A stretch of DNA of 39,408 nt from an uncultured Rhodospirillales bacterium (GCA_903845065.1 CAIMWH010000338.1:1-39408), one strand, 5' to 3'; shown: positions 25,844-35,572, counted from the first letter of the stretch. Made by a program: numbers and translations. The notes: generated by a model not told the origin, from the sequence alone.

Positions 25844-26801
25844 ACCAGGTGGCAGGCGACGGAGTGGTTTTCACCCACCATGCGCGCCCGCGGCGCCTCG
25901 CTGCGGCAGCGCGCGATGGCGACCGGGCATCGGGTATGGAAACGGCAGCCAGGCGGTGGGTTCATCGGGCTCGGGATATCGCCTTCGAGCACGATACGGT
26001 CGGCGCGGGCGCGCGGGTCCGCGATGGGGGCGGCCTCGATGAGGGCGCGGGTGTAGGGGTGTAGCGGGGTGGCGAACAGGGTGGTCTTGGGCGCGATCTC
26101 GACGATTTCGCCGAGGTACATCACGGCGATGCGGTGGCCGATATGTTCGACCACGCCGAGATCGTGGGAGATGAAGAGGTAGGCGATGTTGCGCTCTTCC
26201 TGCAGGTCCATCAGCAGGTTGAGCACCTGGGCCTGCACCGAGACATCGAGGGCTGACACGGCCTCGTCCGCCACGATCAGGCCGGGGTCGAGGGCGAGGG
26301 CGCGGGCGATGCCGAGGCGCTGGCGTTGGCCGCCGGAGAATTCGAAGGCGTAGCGGTGCATGGCGTCGGCGCGCAGGCCGACGCGTTCGAGCAGGGCCGC
26401 CACCTTGGCGCCACGGCTCGCGGCGTCGGTATCGTCGTAGTTTTCTAGCGGTTCGCCGACAATGGTGCCCACGGTCAAGCGGGGGTTGAGCGAGGCGTAG
26501 GGGTCCTGGAAGACCATCTGGGCGTGGCGGCGGTGGGGGCGCATGGCGGCGTCGCCGAGGTCGGTGACGTCGGTGCCGCGCAGGCGGATGGTGCCGGCGG
26601 TGGGTTGCATCAGGCGCAGGATGAGGCGGCCGACGGTGGATTTGCCGCAGCCGCTTTCGCCGACCAGGCAGAGGGTTTCGCCGGGCGCGATGGAGAGGGT
26701 GACTCCGTCGACCGCCTTCACGGTGGCGACGGTGCGGCGCAGCAGGCCGCGCAGGACGGGGAAATGCTTGGTCAGGCCGGTGACTTCGACCACGGGTTCG
26801 G

Positions 26802-26805
<4 letters not shown>
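25837..26805 (-). CDS. Dipeptide/oligopeptide ABC importer ATPase (DppF/OppF-like)
   Basis: A 322-residue ATPase of a peptide importer. Walker A is GESGCGKST, Walker [13 protein letters not shown], signature [10 protein letters not shown], and the switch histidine is in ISHDLG. The C-terminal oligopeptide-ABC domain has [18 protein letters not shown] and a last Cys in ACH; related ATPases such as mycobacterial OppD bind an Fe-S cluster with such Cys residues, so this may too. Its start overlaps the preceding ATPase stop by four bases. Confidence 0.92.
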
Positions 26806-27775
<970 letters not shown>

Positions 27776-27779
<4 letters not shown>

Positions 27780-28597
27780 AGGCGGCGCGCCAGTCGCACA
27801 TCGAGGAGGTCCCGCAGGCCGTCGCCGACGAGGTTCACGGCGAGGATCACCACGGCCAGCGCGGTGCCGGGGGCGAAGACGGTCCAGGGGGCGCGGGCGA
27901 CGAACAGGCGGGAGGAGGCGATCATGTTGCCCCAGGTGGGGATTTCGGGTGGCACGCCGGCGCCGAGGAAGGAGAGGCCGGCCTCGATGAGGATGGCGGA
28001 GGCGGCGATGTAGGTGGCCTGGACGATGAGGGGGGCCATGGTGGAGGGCAGGATGTGGCGGAGGATGATTTTGCGGCCACGGCTGCCGCCCGAGACGGCG
28101 GCCTCGATGTAGGGCATCTCGCGCACCGTCAGCACCACGGAGCGGACTAGGCGGACGACGCGGGGGACTTCGGGGATGGTGATGGCGGCGATGACGATGC
28201 CGACGCTGGCCTTGTTCAGCGAGACCAGGGCGATGGCGAGGAGGATGGCGGGGATGGACATCAGCCCATCCATGAAGCGCATCACCACCGCATCGAGCCG
28301 GCGCCAGTAGCCCGCGGCAAGGCCGATGGCGAGGCCGATGATGACGGAGAGGGCGGCGACGGACACGCCGACAAGCAGCGAGATGCGGGCGCCGTGGACC
28401 ACGCGGGCGTAGATGTCGCGGCCGAGATGATCGGTGCCCAGCCAGTATTTCGGGCCGGGGGGGAGCAGGCGGTCATTCGGCACCAGGAGGATCGGGTCGT
28501 TGGTGATCCATGGCGCCAGCAGGGCGGCGATGACGACGACGGCGAGGATGATGGCGCCCAGCACGATGGTGGGATTGCGGCGGATGAAGCGCTTCAT
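27776..28597 (-). CDS. Peptide ABC importer permease (DppC/OppC-like)
   Basis: A 273-residue inner-membrane protein. A first helix ([15 protein letters not shown]) is followed by the DppC-type segment [27 protein letters not shown] and then by about five more helices. The cytoplasmic coupling motif is [21 protein letters not shown] (about 165-185), the EAA loop that touches the ATPases. The C terminus [14 protein letters not shown] is typical. Overlaps both neighbours by four bases. Confidence 0.93.
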
Positions 28598-29535
28598 CCG
28601 CGCACCCGGGGGTCGAAGAAGGTGTAGGACAGGTCAACCAGCAGGTTCACCAGCACATAGACGCCGGAGAACACCATGATGACGCCCTGGATGATGGGGT
28701 AGTCGCGCCGGGCGATGGCGTCGACCACGAGGCGGCCGATGCCGGGGATGTTGAAGACGGTCTCGGTGATGACCACGCCGCCGATCAGCAGGGCCACGCC
28801 GTTGCCGACCACGGTGGCGATGGGGACGGCGGCATTTTTCAGGGCGTGGCGGAACAGCATCTTGCGGGTGGCGACGCCCTTGGCGCGGGCGGTGCGCATG
28901 TAGTCCTCGGCCAGGACGTCCAGCATGGTGGTGCGGGTGATCCGCGCGATGAGGGCGACGTAGGCCATGCCCAGCGCGATGGAGGGCAGCACGAGGTTGC
29001 GCAGCCAGGGCAGCACACCCTCGGCGATGGGGGTGTAGCCCTGCACGGGCAACCATTTGAGGTTGATGGCGAAAATAAAGATCAGCATGTAGCCGACCAC
29101 GAATACCGGCACGGAGAAGCCGAGCACCGCGAAGCCCATCACCAGGCGATCGACCCAGGAGCCGACGCGGGCGGCGGCCAGCACGCCCATGGCGATGGCG
29201 AGCGCCACGGCAACCAGCAGGGTGGTGAAGGCGAGCGAGACGGTGGGTTCGGCGCGCTGGGCGATGAGGGAGGCCACCGGATCGCCCCAGAACATCGAAC
29301 TGCCCAGGTCGCCGCGGATCAGGGCGCCGATCCAGACCAGGAACTGCTTCCAGATCGGCTGATCCAACCCCAACTGGGCGCGGATGCGGGCGATGTTCTC
29401 GGGTGAGACGTTTTCGCCGGCGATGATGGAGGCTGGGTCGCCGGGGGCGAGGTGCAGCAGCAGGAATACGCAGATGGCGACGATGAACATCACCGGCAGC
29501 ATCGAGGCGAGGCGGCGCAGGATGGTGCCGGTCAT
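28594..29535 (-). CDS. Peptide ABC importer permease (DppB/OppB-like)
   Basis: A 313-residue inner-membrane permease with about six helices. It shows the N-terminal RLASMLPVMFIVAICVFLLLH followed by PGDPA, RAQLGLDQPIWKQFLVW, and the EAA-type loop ARAKGVATRKMLFRHALKN. The C terminus is [15 protein letters not shown], as in DppB. ATG 29535 (MTGTILRRLA) fits the family; another at 29556 abuts a hairpin and is less likely. Confidence 0.92.
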   Translation of the reverse strand: MTGTILRRLASMLPVMFIVAICVFLLLHLAPGDPASIIAGENVSPENIARIRAQLGLDQPIWKQFLVWIGALIRGDLGSSMFWGDPVASLIAQRAEPTVSLAFTTLLVAVALAIAMGVLAAARVGSWVDRLVMGFAVLGFSVPVFVVGYMLIFIFAINLKWLPVQGYTPIAEGVLPWLRNLVLPSIALGMAYVALIARITRTTMLDVLAEDYMRTARAKGVATRKMLFRHALKNAAVPIATVVGNGVALLIGGVVITETVFNIPGIGRLVVDAIARRDYPIIQGVIMVFSGVYVLVNLLVDLSYTFFDPRVRG

Positions 29536-29556
29536 GCTTTCAACGGCGCCAGGCAT

Positions 29557-29580
29557 CCCCTCCCGCCAGCGCGGGAGGGG
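29557..29580 (-). repeat. Perfect hairpin between binding-protein and permease genes
   Basis: CCCCTCCCGC (29557-29566) and GCGGGAGGGG (29571-29580) form a perfect ten-base stem with a CAGC loop. It lies just after the binding-protein stop and before the permease start, with no T-run. Such intra-operon hairpins often protect the highly expressed binding-protein mRNA from decay or cause partial termination. Confidence 0.7.
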
Positions 29581-29593
29581 GGAAGGGGTTGGG

Positions 29594-31198
29594 TCATGCC
29601 TTGGCGACGTTCCAGAACACCACCAGTTCCGGCACTTTCAGCCAGCCGGTGACGTTCTTGCGGTGGGCGGCGGGCTGGCTCCATTTGCCGTAGTACATGT
29701 GCGGCACGATGTCCCACGCGTTCTGCTGGATGTCCCGCGCTGCGGCCTGGCGGTCGGCCAGGGTGGCGGCGTTGATCCATTTGGTGCGGAGTTCCTCGTT
29801 CTTCGCGTCGGTCGGCCAGCCGAACCAGCCCTTGTCGCCGGTGGTGGCCATGCCGCCGATCATGTAGGGGTTGGCGTTGGACAGGCCGCCCGAGGATGTG
29901 AAGAATACGTTCCAGCCGCCCTGGTCGGGCGGGGCCTTGTTGGAGCGGCGCTGCACCACGTTGGCCCAGTCCATCGGTTGCAGCGAGACGTTGTAGCCGG
30001 CGGTGCGCAGTTGCTGGGCGAATACGGTGGCGGCGTTCATCATGTAGGGGATGTTGGTGGCTTGCAGCACCACCACCGGCTTGCCGTCGTAGCCGCCCTC
30101 CTTCATCAGCTCCTTCGCCTTGGCGAGGTTCTGGCCGCCCTTGAACCAGTCGGTATTGGCGTCGTTCTCCATCGGCGAGCCGCAGGTGAACCAGCTGCCG
30201 CAGCCCTGGTACCATTTCTTGTCCACGAACGTCGGCTTCATCATCTCCTCCTGGTTGACGATGTAGAGGAGGGATTGCCGCAGCTTGAGGTTGTTGAACG
30301 GAGGGTGCAGCCAGTTCAGCCCGATATAGCCGACGGTGCCGAGATCGGTGAGGTTGATGAGTTTCACGCCCGGATCGGTGTCGAGCTGGTCAAGCAGGTC
30401 GATCGGCGGGATTTCGTAGAAGTCGATCTCGCCGGCTTGCAGGGCGGCCACCGCGGTCTGGCTGTCCGGCATGTTCTGGAAGATCACGCGGTCCACCTTC
30501 ACGATCTTGCCGCCGGTGGAGCCGCTGGCGGGCTCGGGGCGGGGCACGTAGGTGGCGCTCTTGTCATAGACGTACTGGCTGCCGGCCTTGGTCTCGGCCA
30601 TGTTCATCACAAAGGGGCCGGAGCCGATGATGGTATCGATCTTCTGCATCGGATCGGTCATCGCCTCCTTCTCGCGCATGATGAACAGCACGGGGGTGGC
30701 CGGGGAGGAGAAGCCATCGATCAGGAGCGGGAACTTCTCCTTCAGCGCCACGACGAAGGTCTTGTCGTTGCTGGCGGTGACGTCCTTCAGGCGTTGCAGC
30801 ATGAGCTGCCCGGTGCCGGAGCGAACGGCCCAGCGCTTGATGGAGGCCACGCAGTCCTTGGCGGTGACGGGCGTGCCGTCGGAGAATTTCAGGCCGTCGC
30901 GGAGTTCGAAGGTCCATGTGAGCTGGTCTTCCGAGGCGCTGTATTTGTTCACCATCTGCGGCTGCGGGTTCAGCTTGTCATCGATGCCGAACAGCGTGTC
31001 GTACACCATGGCGCCGTGGTAGGCGGTGATGTTGGCGGTGGTCCAGATCGGGTCATAGGTGGCGAGGTCACCGGCGAGCACCACGCGCAAGGTGCGTGAG
31101 GCCGGCGGTCTGGTTTGTGCCGCCAGGATGCCTGGTGCTGCCGCGGCCCCCGCCGCTGCCAGGCCGGTGGTCATGATTGTCCGACGCGTTGTTGTCAT
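29594..31198 (-). CDS. Peptide ABC transporter substrate-binding protein (family 5)
   Basis: A 534-residue periplasmic binding protein of the DppA/OppA class. The N terminus MTTTRRTIMTTGLAAAG...LAAQ has a twin Arg and a hydrophobic stretch ending in Ala, as in Tat signals, so export via Tat is likely. Mature segments typical of the family include LRVVLAGDLATYDPIWTT, WTFELRDGLKFSDGTPVTAKDCVASIKRW, and VAALQAGEIDFYEIPP. It is the first gene of the importer operon (binding protein, two permeases, two ATPases), so it defines the substrate: a peptide or other small polar compound, unknown here. Confidence 0.93.
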   Translation of the reverse strand: MTTTRRTIMTTGLAAAGAAAAPGILAAQTRPPASRTLRVVLAGDLATYDPIWTTANITAYHGAMVYDTLFGIDDKLNPQPQMVNKYSASEDQLTWTFELRDGLKFSDGTPVTAKDCVASIKRWAVRSGTGQLMLQRLKDVTASNDKTFVVALKEKFPLLIDGFSSPATPVLFIMREKEAMTDPMQKIDTIIGSGPFVMNMAETKAGSQYVYDKSATYVPRPEPASGSTGGKIVKVDRVIFQNMPDSQTAVAALQAGEIDFYEIPPIDLLDQLDTDPGVKLINLTDLGTVGYIGLNWLHPPFNNLKLRQSLLYIVNQEEMMKPTFVDKKWYQGCGSWFTCGSPMENDANTDWFKGGQNLAKAKELMKEGGYDGKPVVVLQATNIPYMMNAATVFAQQLRTAGYNVSLQPMDWANVVQRRSNKAPPDQGGWNVFFTSSGGLSNANPYMIGGMATTGDKGWFGWPTDAKNEELRTKWINAATLADRQAAARDIQQNAWDIVPHMYYGKWSQPAAHRKNVTGWLKVPELVVFWNVAKA

Positions 31199-31342
31199 CG
31201 TTCGGGCCCCCTGTTGGGCTCGCCGGCGCTGTCCTTCTCGCGGGACGGAGCGTCCGCCGAAGCCATGCGGGAGCCTAGCGCCTGAATTGTGCGGGCCACA
31301 AGGGGATGTGATGGGTGAACCGAGGCTGATGGTGGCCGCGGT

Positions 31343-32500
31343 TCAGTTGATCAGCACCACGCTGCGCGCCACGCTGCTGCCGGTGCGGCCGCCCGAGCCG
31401 GTGCCGTTGGCGCCGCAGTAGTAGGTGAAGATGGCGTCGTTGAAGTCCCGGTCATCGCTCGTGCCGCCCATGTCGTTCCAGTAGAAGGTGATCACCTTGG
31501 AACCGAGTTGGGCGCAGGTTGGCGTGGCATAGGTGGTGCCGGCGCCGCTGTTGTAGGCGGGGCATGAGCCGTTATAGGACGGCGCGGTGGCGGCACCGGT
31601 GGAGGTGTTGTTCAGGGTGATCTGCACGGCGCAGTTGCTGCCGGTGGAGCCGTTGATGTTGTTGGTGTTGGCGGCGTTGTTGGTGCTGTTGTAGCCATTG
31701 GTGGAATTCGTCGGCGGCACCAAGTGGGAATAGGACGTGTGGGTGGTGCCTGGCGCGCTGCCGTACTGGTTGTTGCAGACTTTTGTTGTCGTATTGTACG
31801 ATGGGCAGAGGTTGCGGCTGCTGTAGGAGCCGTAGTTGCCCGTCACGTTACGCAATGCGAAGCCGACTTTCTGCGCGCTGGTCAGCGGGATGGGGGCCGG
31901 GTTGACGTTGGTGCCCGCCGCGTTGGACCACAGCAGGGTCATCGCTGAATCGGCTGGCACGCTGCCGTCGGCCGGCACGTAGTACCAGTAGATCGAGTTG
32001 GTGTCGGCCGCACTGGCGCTGAAGGCGGATGTGCTGCCGCACATGCCGGCGGTGGAGGGGGCGGCGCCCTGGCAGAAATGGCCGTACGGGTTGGGGTTCA
32101 GCGCGGTTGAATACACCTTGACCGCGATGCTGGGCATGATGATGCCGAGGAACGTCGTGGTCATCGAGGATGTCATCGAGACATCCACCTGGTAGCCGGT
32201 GCTGATGGTGGAGGTGGCGACGCTGTTGGTAACGCCGCCATTCTGCGGCAGGTTGCCGACACCGGCGGTGATGTAGTTGGCGGCAGCCTGGGTGGCCGCG
32301 GTGGTGGTTCCGCCGGCCCACAGGGCGGCGGCGGCGAGGGCCGCGCTGTCGGACACCGCCTGGAGTTCGCTGCGGAAATGCACCGACCGTGAAAAATCCA
32401 CCGCGCCGCCCACCGTCAGCACCACCGGGACGATCATCAGGGAGAACAGCGGGGCGACGGAGGCGCGCGCCGACCAGAGGCGCTTGAGGGGGGCGATCAT
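31343..32500 (-). CDS. TadG-like pilus-assembly / secreted protein with DRDFND motif
   Basis: A 385-residue protein with a TadG-type N terminus: RASVAPLFSLMIVPVVLTVGGAVDFSR (about 12-38), a membrane helix next to the Tad/TadE-like region. It then has a long Ser/Thr/Asn-rich, low-complexity region (about 240-330, many Asn) and a C-terminal segment VITFYWNDMGGTSDDRDFNDAIFTYYC. The DRDFND stretch resembles the calcium-site-like motif of DUF4114-type surface domains (DRDFND). No VWA MIDAS motif is seen, so it is shorter and different from classic TadG. Start overlaps the preceding TadE-like gene by four bases. Likely in the cell envelope. Confidence 0.75.
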   Translation of the reverse strand: MIAPLKRLWSARASVAPLFSLMIVPVVLTVGGAVDFSRSVHFRSELQAVSDSAALAAAALWAGGTTTAATQAAANYITAGVGNLPQNGGVTNSVATSTISTGYQVDVSMTSSMTTTFLGIIMPSIAVKVYSTALNPNPYGHFCQGAAPSTAGMCGSTSAFSASAADTNSIYWYYVPADGSVPADSAMTLLWSNAAGTNVNPAPIPLTSAQKVGFALRNVTGNYGSYSSRNLCPSYNTTTKVCNNQYGSAPGTTHTSYSHLVPPTNSTNGYNSTNNAANTNNINGSTGSNCAVQITLNNTSTGAATAPSYNGSCPAYNSGAGTTYATPTCAQLGSKVITFYWNDMGGTSDDRDFNDAIFTYYCGANGTGSGGRTGSSVARSVVLIN

Positions 32501-33009
32501 GACGGCGGCGGCCGCGGGCGCGCATAGGCGATATAGGAGAACGAGTAGGACGGCGACAGCACGAAGGAGGTGAGCGAGGTGTAGGTGTAGGTGGTCTGCA
32601 CCAGGATCACCTCGTCCCCAGTGTTGGGCACCAGGTTGCTACCCAGGGTGGTGGGACTGGCGATGGCGGTGGCGGAGCCGCAACTGGTGTCGGACCAGTT
32701 GATCGCGATGTTGCCGCCGGTGTTCTTCACATCGACGATCGCGGCCTTGAGGCTGGTGCCGCTGAACGGCGCCATGATCAGCTTGGCACCGTTGCAGGCA
32801 TCGGTGATCTGGGCCGAGGTGTCAGGATCGCCATGCGACAGCAGGTCCGCCATCGCCTCGGTGGTGACGCCAAGGCCCATGTAGGCCCGCACCATCTGGG
32901 TGACTTCGACGCAGCCGAAAAACAGCACCATCAGGAACGGGAAGATCACGCTGAGTTCGAGCGCCGCACCGCCGGAACGGTCGGTTGCGATGTGGAGGTG
33001 GCGTGCCAT
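32497..33009 (-). CDS. TadE-like pseudopilin, second copy
   Basis: A 170-residue protein with GGAALELSVIFPFLMVLFFGCVEVTQMV near the N terminus, the TadE-type membrane segment with a conserved Glu in LELSV. The rest is a small, beta-rich extracytoplasmic domain (for example SWSDTSCGS-like Cys residues, NWSDTSCGSATAIAS). ATG 33009 overlaps the stop of the previous gene by one base (TGATG). A longer upstream frame to 33291 is only a shadow of that gene. Probable minor pseudopilin of a Flp/Tad system. Confidence 0.8.
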   Translation of the reverse strand: MARHLHIATDRSGGAALELSVIFPFLMVLFFGCVEVTQMVRAYMGLGVTTEAMADLLSHGDPDTSAQITDACNGAKLIMAPFSGTSLKAAIVDVKNTGGNIAINWSDTSCGSATAIASPTTLGSNLVPNTGDEVILVQTTYTYTSLTSFVLSPSYSFSYIAYARPRPPPS

Positions 33010-33563
33010 CAGTTGTACAGCTCGTTGCGGAACGCCAGCACGGAGACCATCAGCGCGGCGCCACCCGGGTTCACGATGTTTCCCACCCAGGGGACGATGT
33101 AGGGGCGCTTCCACGCGACCCGCACCACCACATCCTGCCCGGATGTGCCCGGGGTGAAGGTTCCGTTGCCGGTGAGGGTGCCATAGCCGTCGGAACTGAC
33201 GGTGGTGGACAGCGAGGAGAAGCTGGCCGCCGAGGTGACGCTGTATTGGATGTTGGCGCAGGAGTCGACGATATAGGACAAGTCGGTGCAAAGCTGGTTA
33301 GTGAACAGGCTCGACGAATTGTTGGCCAGCTGGACCTGCCCGGTGCGGATGAAGCGCGACGCCCGCAAGGTTGCGTTGTCGAGCATGGCCTGCTGGTAGA
33401 GCAGGATGCCGACGTCGAAGATCATGCCAATGAACAGCATGAAGACCGGACCGACCAGGGCGAACTCGAATGCGCCGAGTCCCCGCCGGTCACCGCGCAG
33501 GCGGCGGAGCAGGCCGGGTGATGACGACTTGGGGGATGACCCGCGGTTGGGTGTGGGACGCAT
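33009..33563 (-). CDS. TadE-like pseudopilin, first copy
   Basis: A 184-residue protein, first gene of the three-gene operon. The membrane segment is RGLGAFEFALVGPVFMLFIGMIFDVGILL (about 27-55), with the TadE-type Glu in FEFAL. A Ser/Thr-rich extracytoplasmic part with two Cys (LCTDLSYIVDSCANI) follows. Tad pilus machinery (tadA, tadB, tadC, rcpC) is not in the window, so these three genes must work with parts encoded elsewhere. Confidence 0.8.
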   Translation of the reverse strand: MRPTPNRGSSPKSSSPGLLRRLRGDRRGLGAFEFALVGPVFMLFIGMIFDVGILLYQQAMLDNATLRASRFIRTGQVQLANNSSSLFTNQLCTDLSYIVDSCANIQYSVTSAASFSSLSTTVSSDGYGTLTGNGTFTPGTSGQDVVVRVAWKRPYIVPWVGNIVNPGGAALMVSVLAFRNELYN

Positions 33564-33790
33564 GATTAACCGTCAATGAATCGGATCAGACGTGGGTGGT
33601 GATTTACCAGTATTCGAGCGTATCGGCGGTGTTTATCATGGCAGGGCGGCAGTGTCGCGTTATCTATTGTCAAGTTTATTAAAGGGATTGTTGAGGTCGA
33701 GTTAAGAATGGCAATGATATCCGGGGCAGTGGCGTCCGGCGGGCGGGCGCGGCATGCTGTGCGCCACAGGAAACGCCCGGAGCACGCAAG
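33564..33790. other. AT-richer divergent intergenic region (promoters of tad-like operon and dehydrogenase gene)
   Basis: 227 bases between two divergent starts, visibly richer in A/T than the genes, with TTGACA on the minus strand about 33668-33673 (reading TTGACAATAG) and GTTAAGAATGGC on the plus strand. No complete -35/-10 pair with good spacing was found for either direction, so promoter positions remain open. Confidence 0.4.
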
Positions 33791-34840
33791 ATGTCCCGCC
33801 ATACCGCCGCCCGACTCACCGAAATCGGCCACGCCCTGCTGGTTGCCGCCGGCGCGCCGGAGGAGGAGGCGGCCATCGTGATGCGCCATTGCATCGAGGC
33901 CAACCTGGCCGGGCATGACAGCCACGGCATCATCCAGATCCCGACCTATATCGACCGGATCGGCGCTGGGCATATCGTGCCGGGGGCGCCGTGGACGATT
34001 GTGCAGGAGTCCGCCACCACAACGGTGGTGGATGGCAACTGGGGGTTCGGCTACGTCGCCAATGAGCGGGCGATGAAGCTGACCATCGAGAAGGCGCGCA
34101 CCGCCAACGTGGCAGCGGCGACGGTGTTCCGCCAGGGCCATATCGGGCGCCTGGCGACGTATCCGCTGATGGCGGCGCGCGAGGGGATGATCGGGCTGAT
34201 CACCGCCGATTCAGGGCGGGCGCCCAAGCATGTGGCGCCGTTCGGCGGGCGGGAGGCGCGGCTCGGCACCAACCCGATTTCCATCGCGGTGCCGTCCGAT
34301 CTCGACGGGCCGCTGTTTCTCGACATGGCGACCTCGGGCGTGGCGGCGGGCAAGGTGGCGCTGGCGGCGGCGCGGGGGCAGGAGATCCCGGAAGGCTGGA
34401 TCCTCGATCCGGCGGGCAATCCCACCACCGACCCGAAGCAGTTGCGGGCGGGCGGCGCGTTGCTGCCGCTGGGTGGGGCCGAGGGCTACAAGGGCACCGG
34501 GCTGGCGGTGATGGTGGAGATTTTGTGCGGGCTGCTGACCGGGCTGGGCTTCGGAGTGGACCCCACCGGGCGGCACAACGACGGCTGCTTCATGGCGGTG
34601 TTCAACGTGGCGGCGTTCCGGCCGCTGGCGACGTTCAAGCGCGAGGTGACGGAGTTCGCGGCCTACCTGAAATCTACCCCGCCCGCGGTCGGCAGCCCCG
34701 GGGTGTTCTACCCGGGCGAGATCGAGCACCTGAAGGAGACCGAGCGGGCGCGGGACGGTATCGAGGTGGAGGATGCCACCTGGAAGAAGCTGTCGGCGCT
34801 GGCGGCCGGATACGGGCTGAGCGGGCGGCTAGGTCTCTAG
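33791..34840 (+). CDS. Ldh family oxidoreductase (malate/L-lactate/sulfolactate/ureidoglycolate type)
   Basis: A 349-residue NAD(P)-dependent 2-hydroxyacid dehydrogenase of the LDH2/MDH2 fold. His45 in GHDSHG is the conserved catalytic residue; further family motifs are GHIGRLATYP (His117), GRAPKHVAPFGG and RLGTNPISIAVPSD. The substrate cannot be picked within the family: L-malate, L-lactate, sulfolactate and ureidoglycolate are all possible. GGAG precedes the ATG by a few bases. Its end forms a hairpin that includes the stop codon, then it faces the repeat protein gene with 18 bases between. Confidence 0.9.
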   Translation: MSRHTAARLTEIGHALLVAAGAPEEEAAIVMRHCIEANLAGHDSHGIIQIPTYIDRIGAGHIVPGAPWTIVQESATTTVVDGNWGFGYVANERAMKLTIEKARTANVAAATVFRQGHIGRLATYPLMAAREGMIGLITADSGRAPKHVAPFGGREARLGTNPISIAVPSDLDGPLFLDMATSGVAAGKVALAAARGQEIPEGWILDPAGNPTTDPKQLRAGGALLPLGGAEGYKGTGLAVMVEILCGLLTGLGFGVDPTGRHNDGCFMAVFNVAAFRPLATFKREVTEFAAYLKSTPPAVGSPGVFYPGEIEHLKETERARDGIEVEDATWKKLSALAAGYGLSGRLGL

Positions 34841-34848
34841 CCGCCCGC
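34821..34848. terminator. Perfect hairpin over the stop codon of the Ldh-family gene
   Basis: GCGGGCGGCTAG (34821-34832) and CTAGCCGCCCGC (34837-34848) form a perfect 12-base stem with the loop GTCT. The right arm contains the TAG stop (34838-34840). No T-run follows. It lies in the gap facing the repeat protein gene and may end or stabilise both transcripts. Confidence 0.7.
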
Positions 34849-34858
34849 CCCCCACCCG

Positions 34859-35572
34859 CTAGCAGCGTGCGGCGCCGGCGAGTTTAGCGCGATCGGCCTG
34901 CTCGATCGAGGCGAGCGTGGCGCGTTCGCTGTCCCGCATCCACTCGGCTTCGGCCAGCTTGCGCCGCTCGCCCTCGCTGATGCCCTCGGCCTGGGCGACC
35001 TGCTGGCGCAGGCCATCCCGCACGCCTTCGGCCTGCGCGAGTTTCTGGCGCTGCTCGGCGGCGAGGCCCTCGGCCTGGGCCAGCTTCTGGCGCTGTTCGG
35101 CGGCGAGACCCTCGGCTTGGGCAAGTTTCTGGCGCTGCTCGTCGTTGGGACCTTCGACCTGGGCGACCTTCTTGCGCATGTCGTCCCGCACGCCCTCGGC
35201 TTCGGCGAGTTTCTTGGCCTGACCGTCCCGCACGCCTTCGGCCTGGGAGAGCTTCTGGCGCTGCTCGGCGGCCATGCCCTCGGCCTGGGCGAGCTTCTGC
35301 CGCTGTTCGGCTGCGAGGCCCTCTGCCTGGGCCAGCTTCTGGCGCTGATCGCTGCTGACACCCTCGGCCTGGGCCACCTTGCGGCGCTGCTCGCCGATCC
35401 CCTCGGCTTCGGCGGTGCAGCCGCCTGGCGGCTTCACCACGGTCTGCGCAGAAGCACGGCCGCTCAAGGCGAGCGCCAGCATCGAGCCCATCATCACCGA
35501 GCCGGTGAGAACAGCGCGGCGCGCCATTTTGCGATCGTTTGTATCAGCAATACTATTAAACATGTCGAACAT
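34859..35572 (-). CDS. Exported protein of 14-residue repeats, unknown function
   Basis: A 237-residue protein with three parts. The N terminus (1-42) is a signal peptide: basic MARRAV at 16-21, hydrophobic LTGSVMMGSMLALALSG, cleavage after ASA. Then QTVVKPPGGC, and from residue 56 to 222 twelve copies of a 14-residue unit, best seen as AEGLAAEQRQKLAQ (first unit 13 residues). The repeats are Ala/Glu/Gln/Lys-rich and should be helical; 14 equals two heptads, so a coiled coil or bundle is possible, though each unit has a Gly. The only two cysteines are Cys52 just before the repeats and Cys237, the last residue, so disulfide linking is possible. The ATG at 35572 has GGAGAG upstream. An FNR/FixK-type promoter lies upstream. 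No family recognised. Confidence 0.8.
   Translation of the reverse strand: MFDMFNSIADTNDRKMARRAVLTGSVMMGSMLALALSGRASAQTVVKPPGGCTAEAEGIGEQRRKVAQAEGVSSDQRQKLAQAEGLAAEQRQKLAQAEGMAAEQRQKLSQAEGVRDGQAKKLAEAEGVRDDMRKKVAQVEGPNDEQRQKLAQAEGLAAEQRQKLAQAEGLAAEQRQKLAQAEGVRDGLRQQVAQAEGISEGERRKLAEAEWMRDSERATLASIEQADRAKLAGAARC
34907..35407 (-). repeat. Tandem 42-bp coding repeats
   Basis: Twelve tandem units of about 42 bases encode the 14-residue repeats, with the near-identical core CTTGGGCAAGTTTCTGGCGC or close variants (CTGGGCGAGCTTCTG, CTGGGCCAGCTTCTG) on the plus strand. Third-position differences between units show that they are diverging but still in frame. There are no spacers, so this is not CRISPR. 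Confidence 0.85.

Noticed and set aside
29384-31099. 571-codon plus-strand frame over the peptide-binding protein
   Set aside because: The opposite strand carries a full binding protein with signal peptide. The long frame is Gly/His/Val-biased and has no family features.
34907-35407. CRISPR-like direct repeats
   Set aside because: The 42-base units are directly tandem, without spacers, and vary at third codon positions in frame with a signal-peptide protein.
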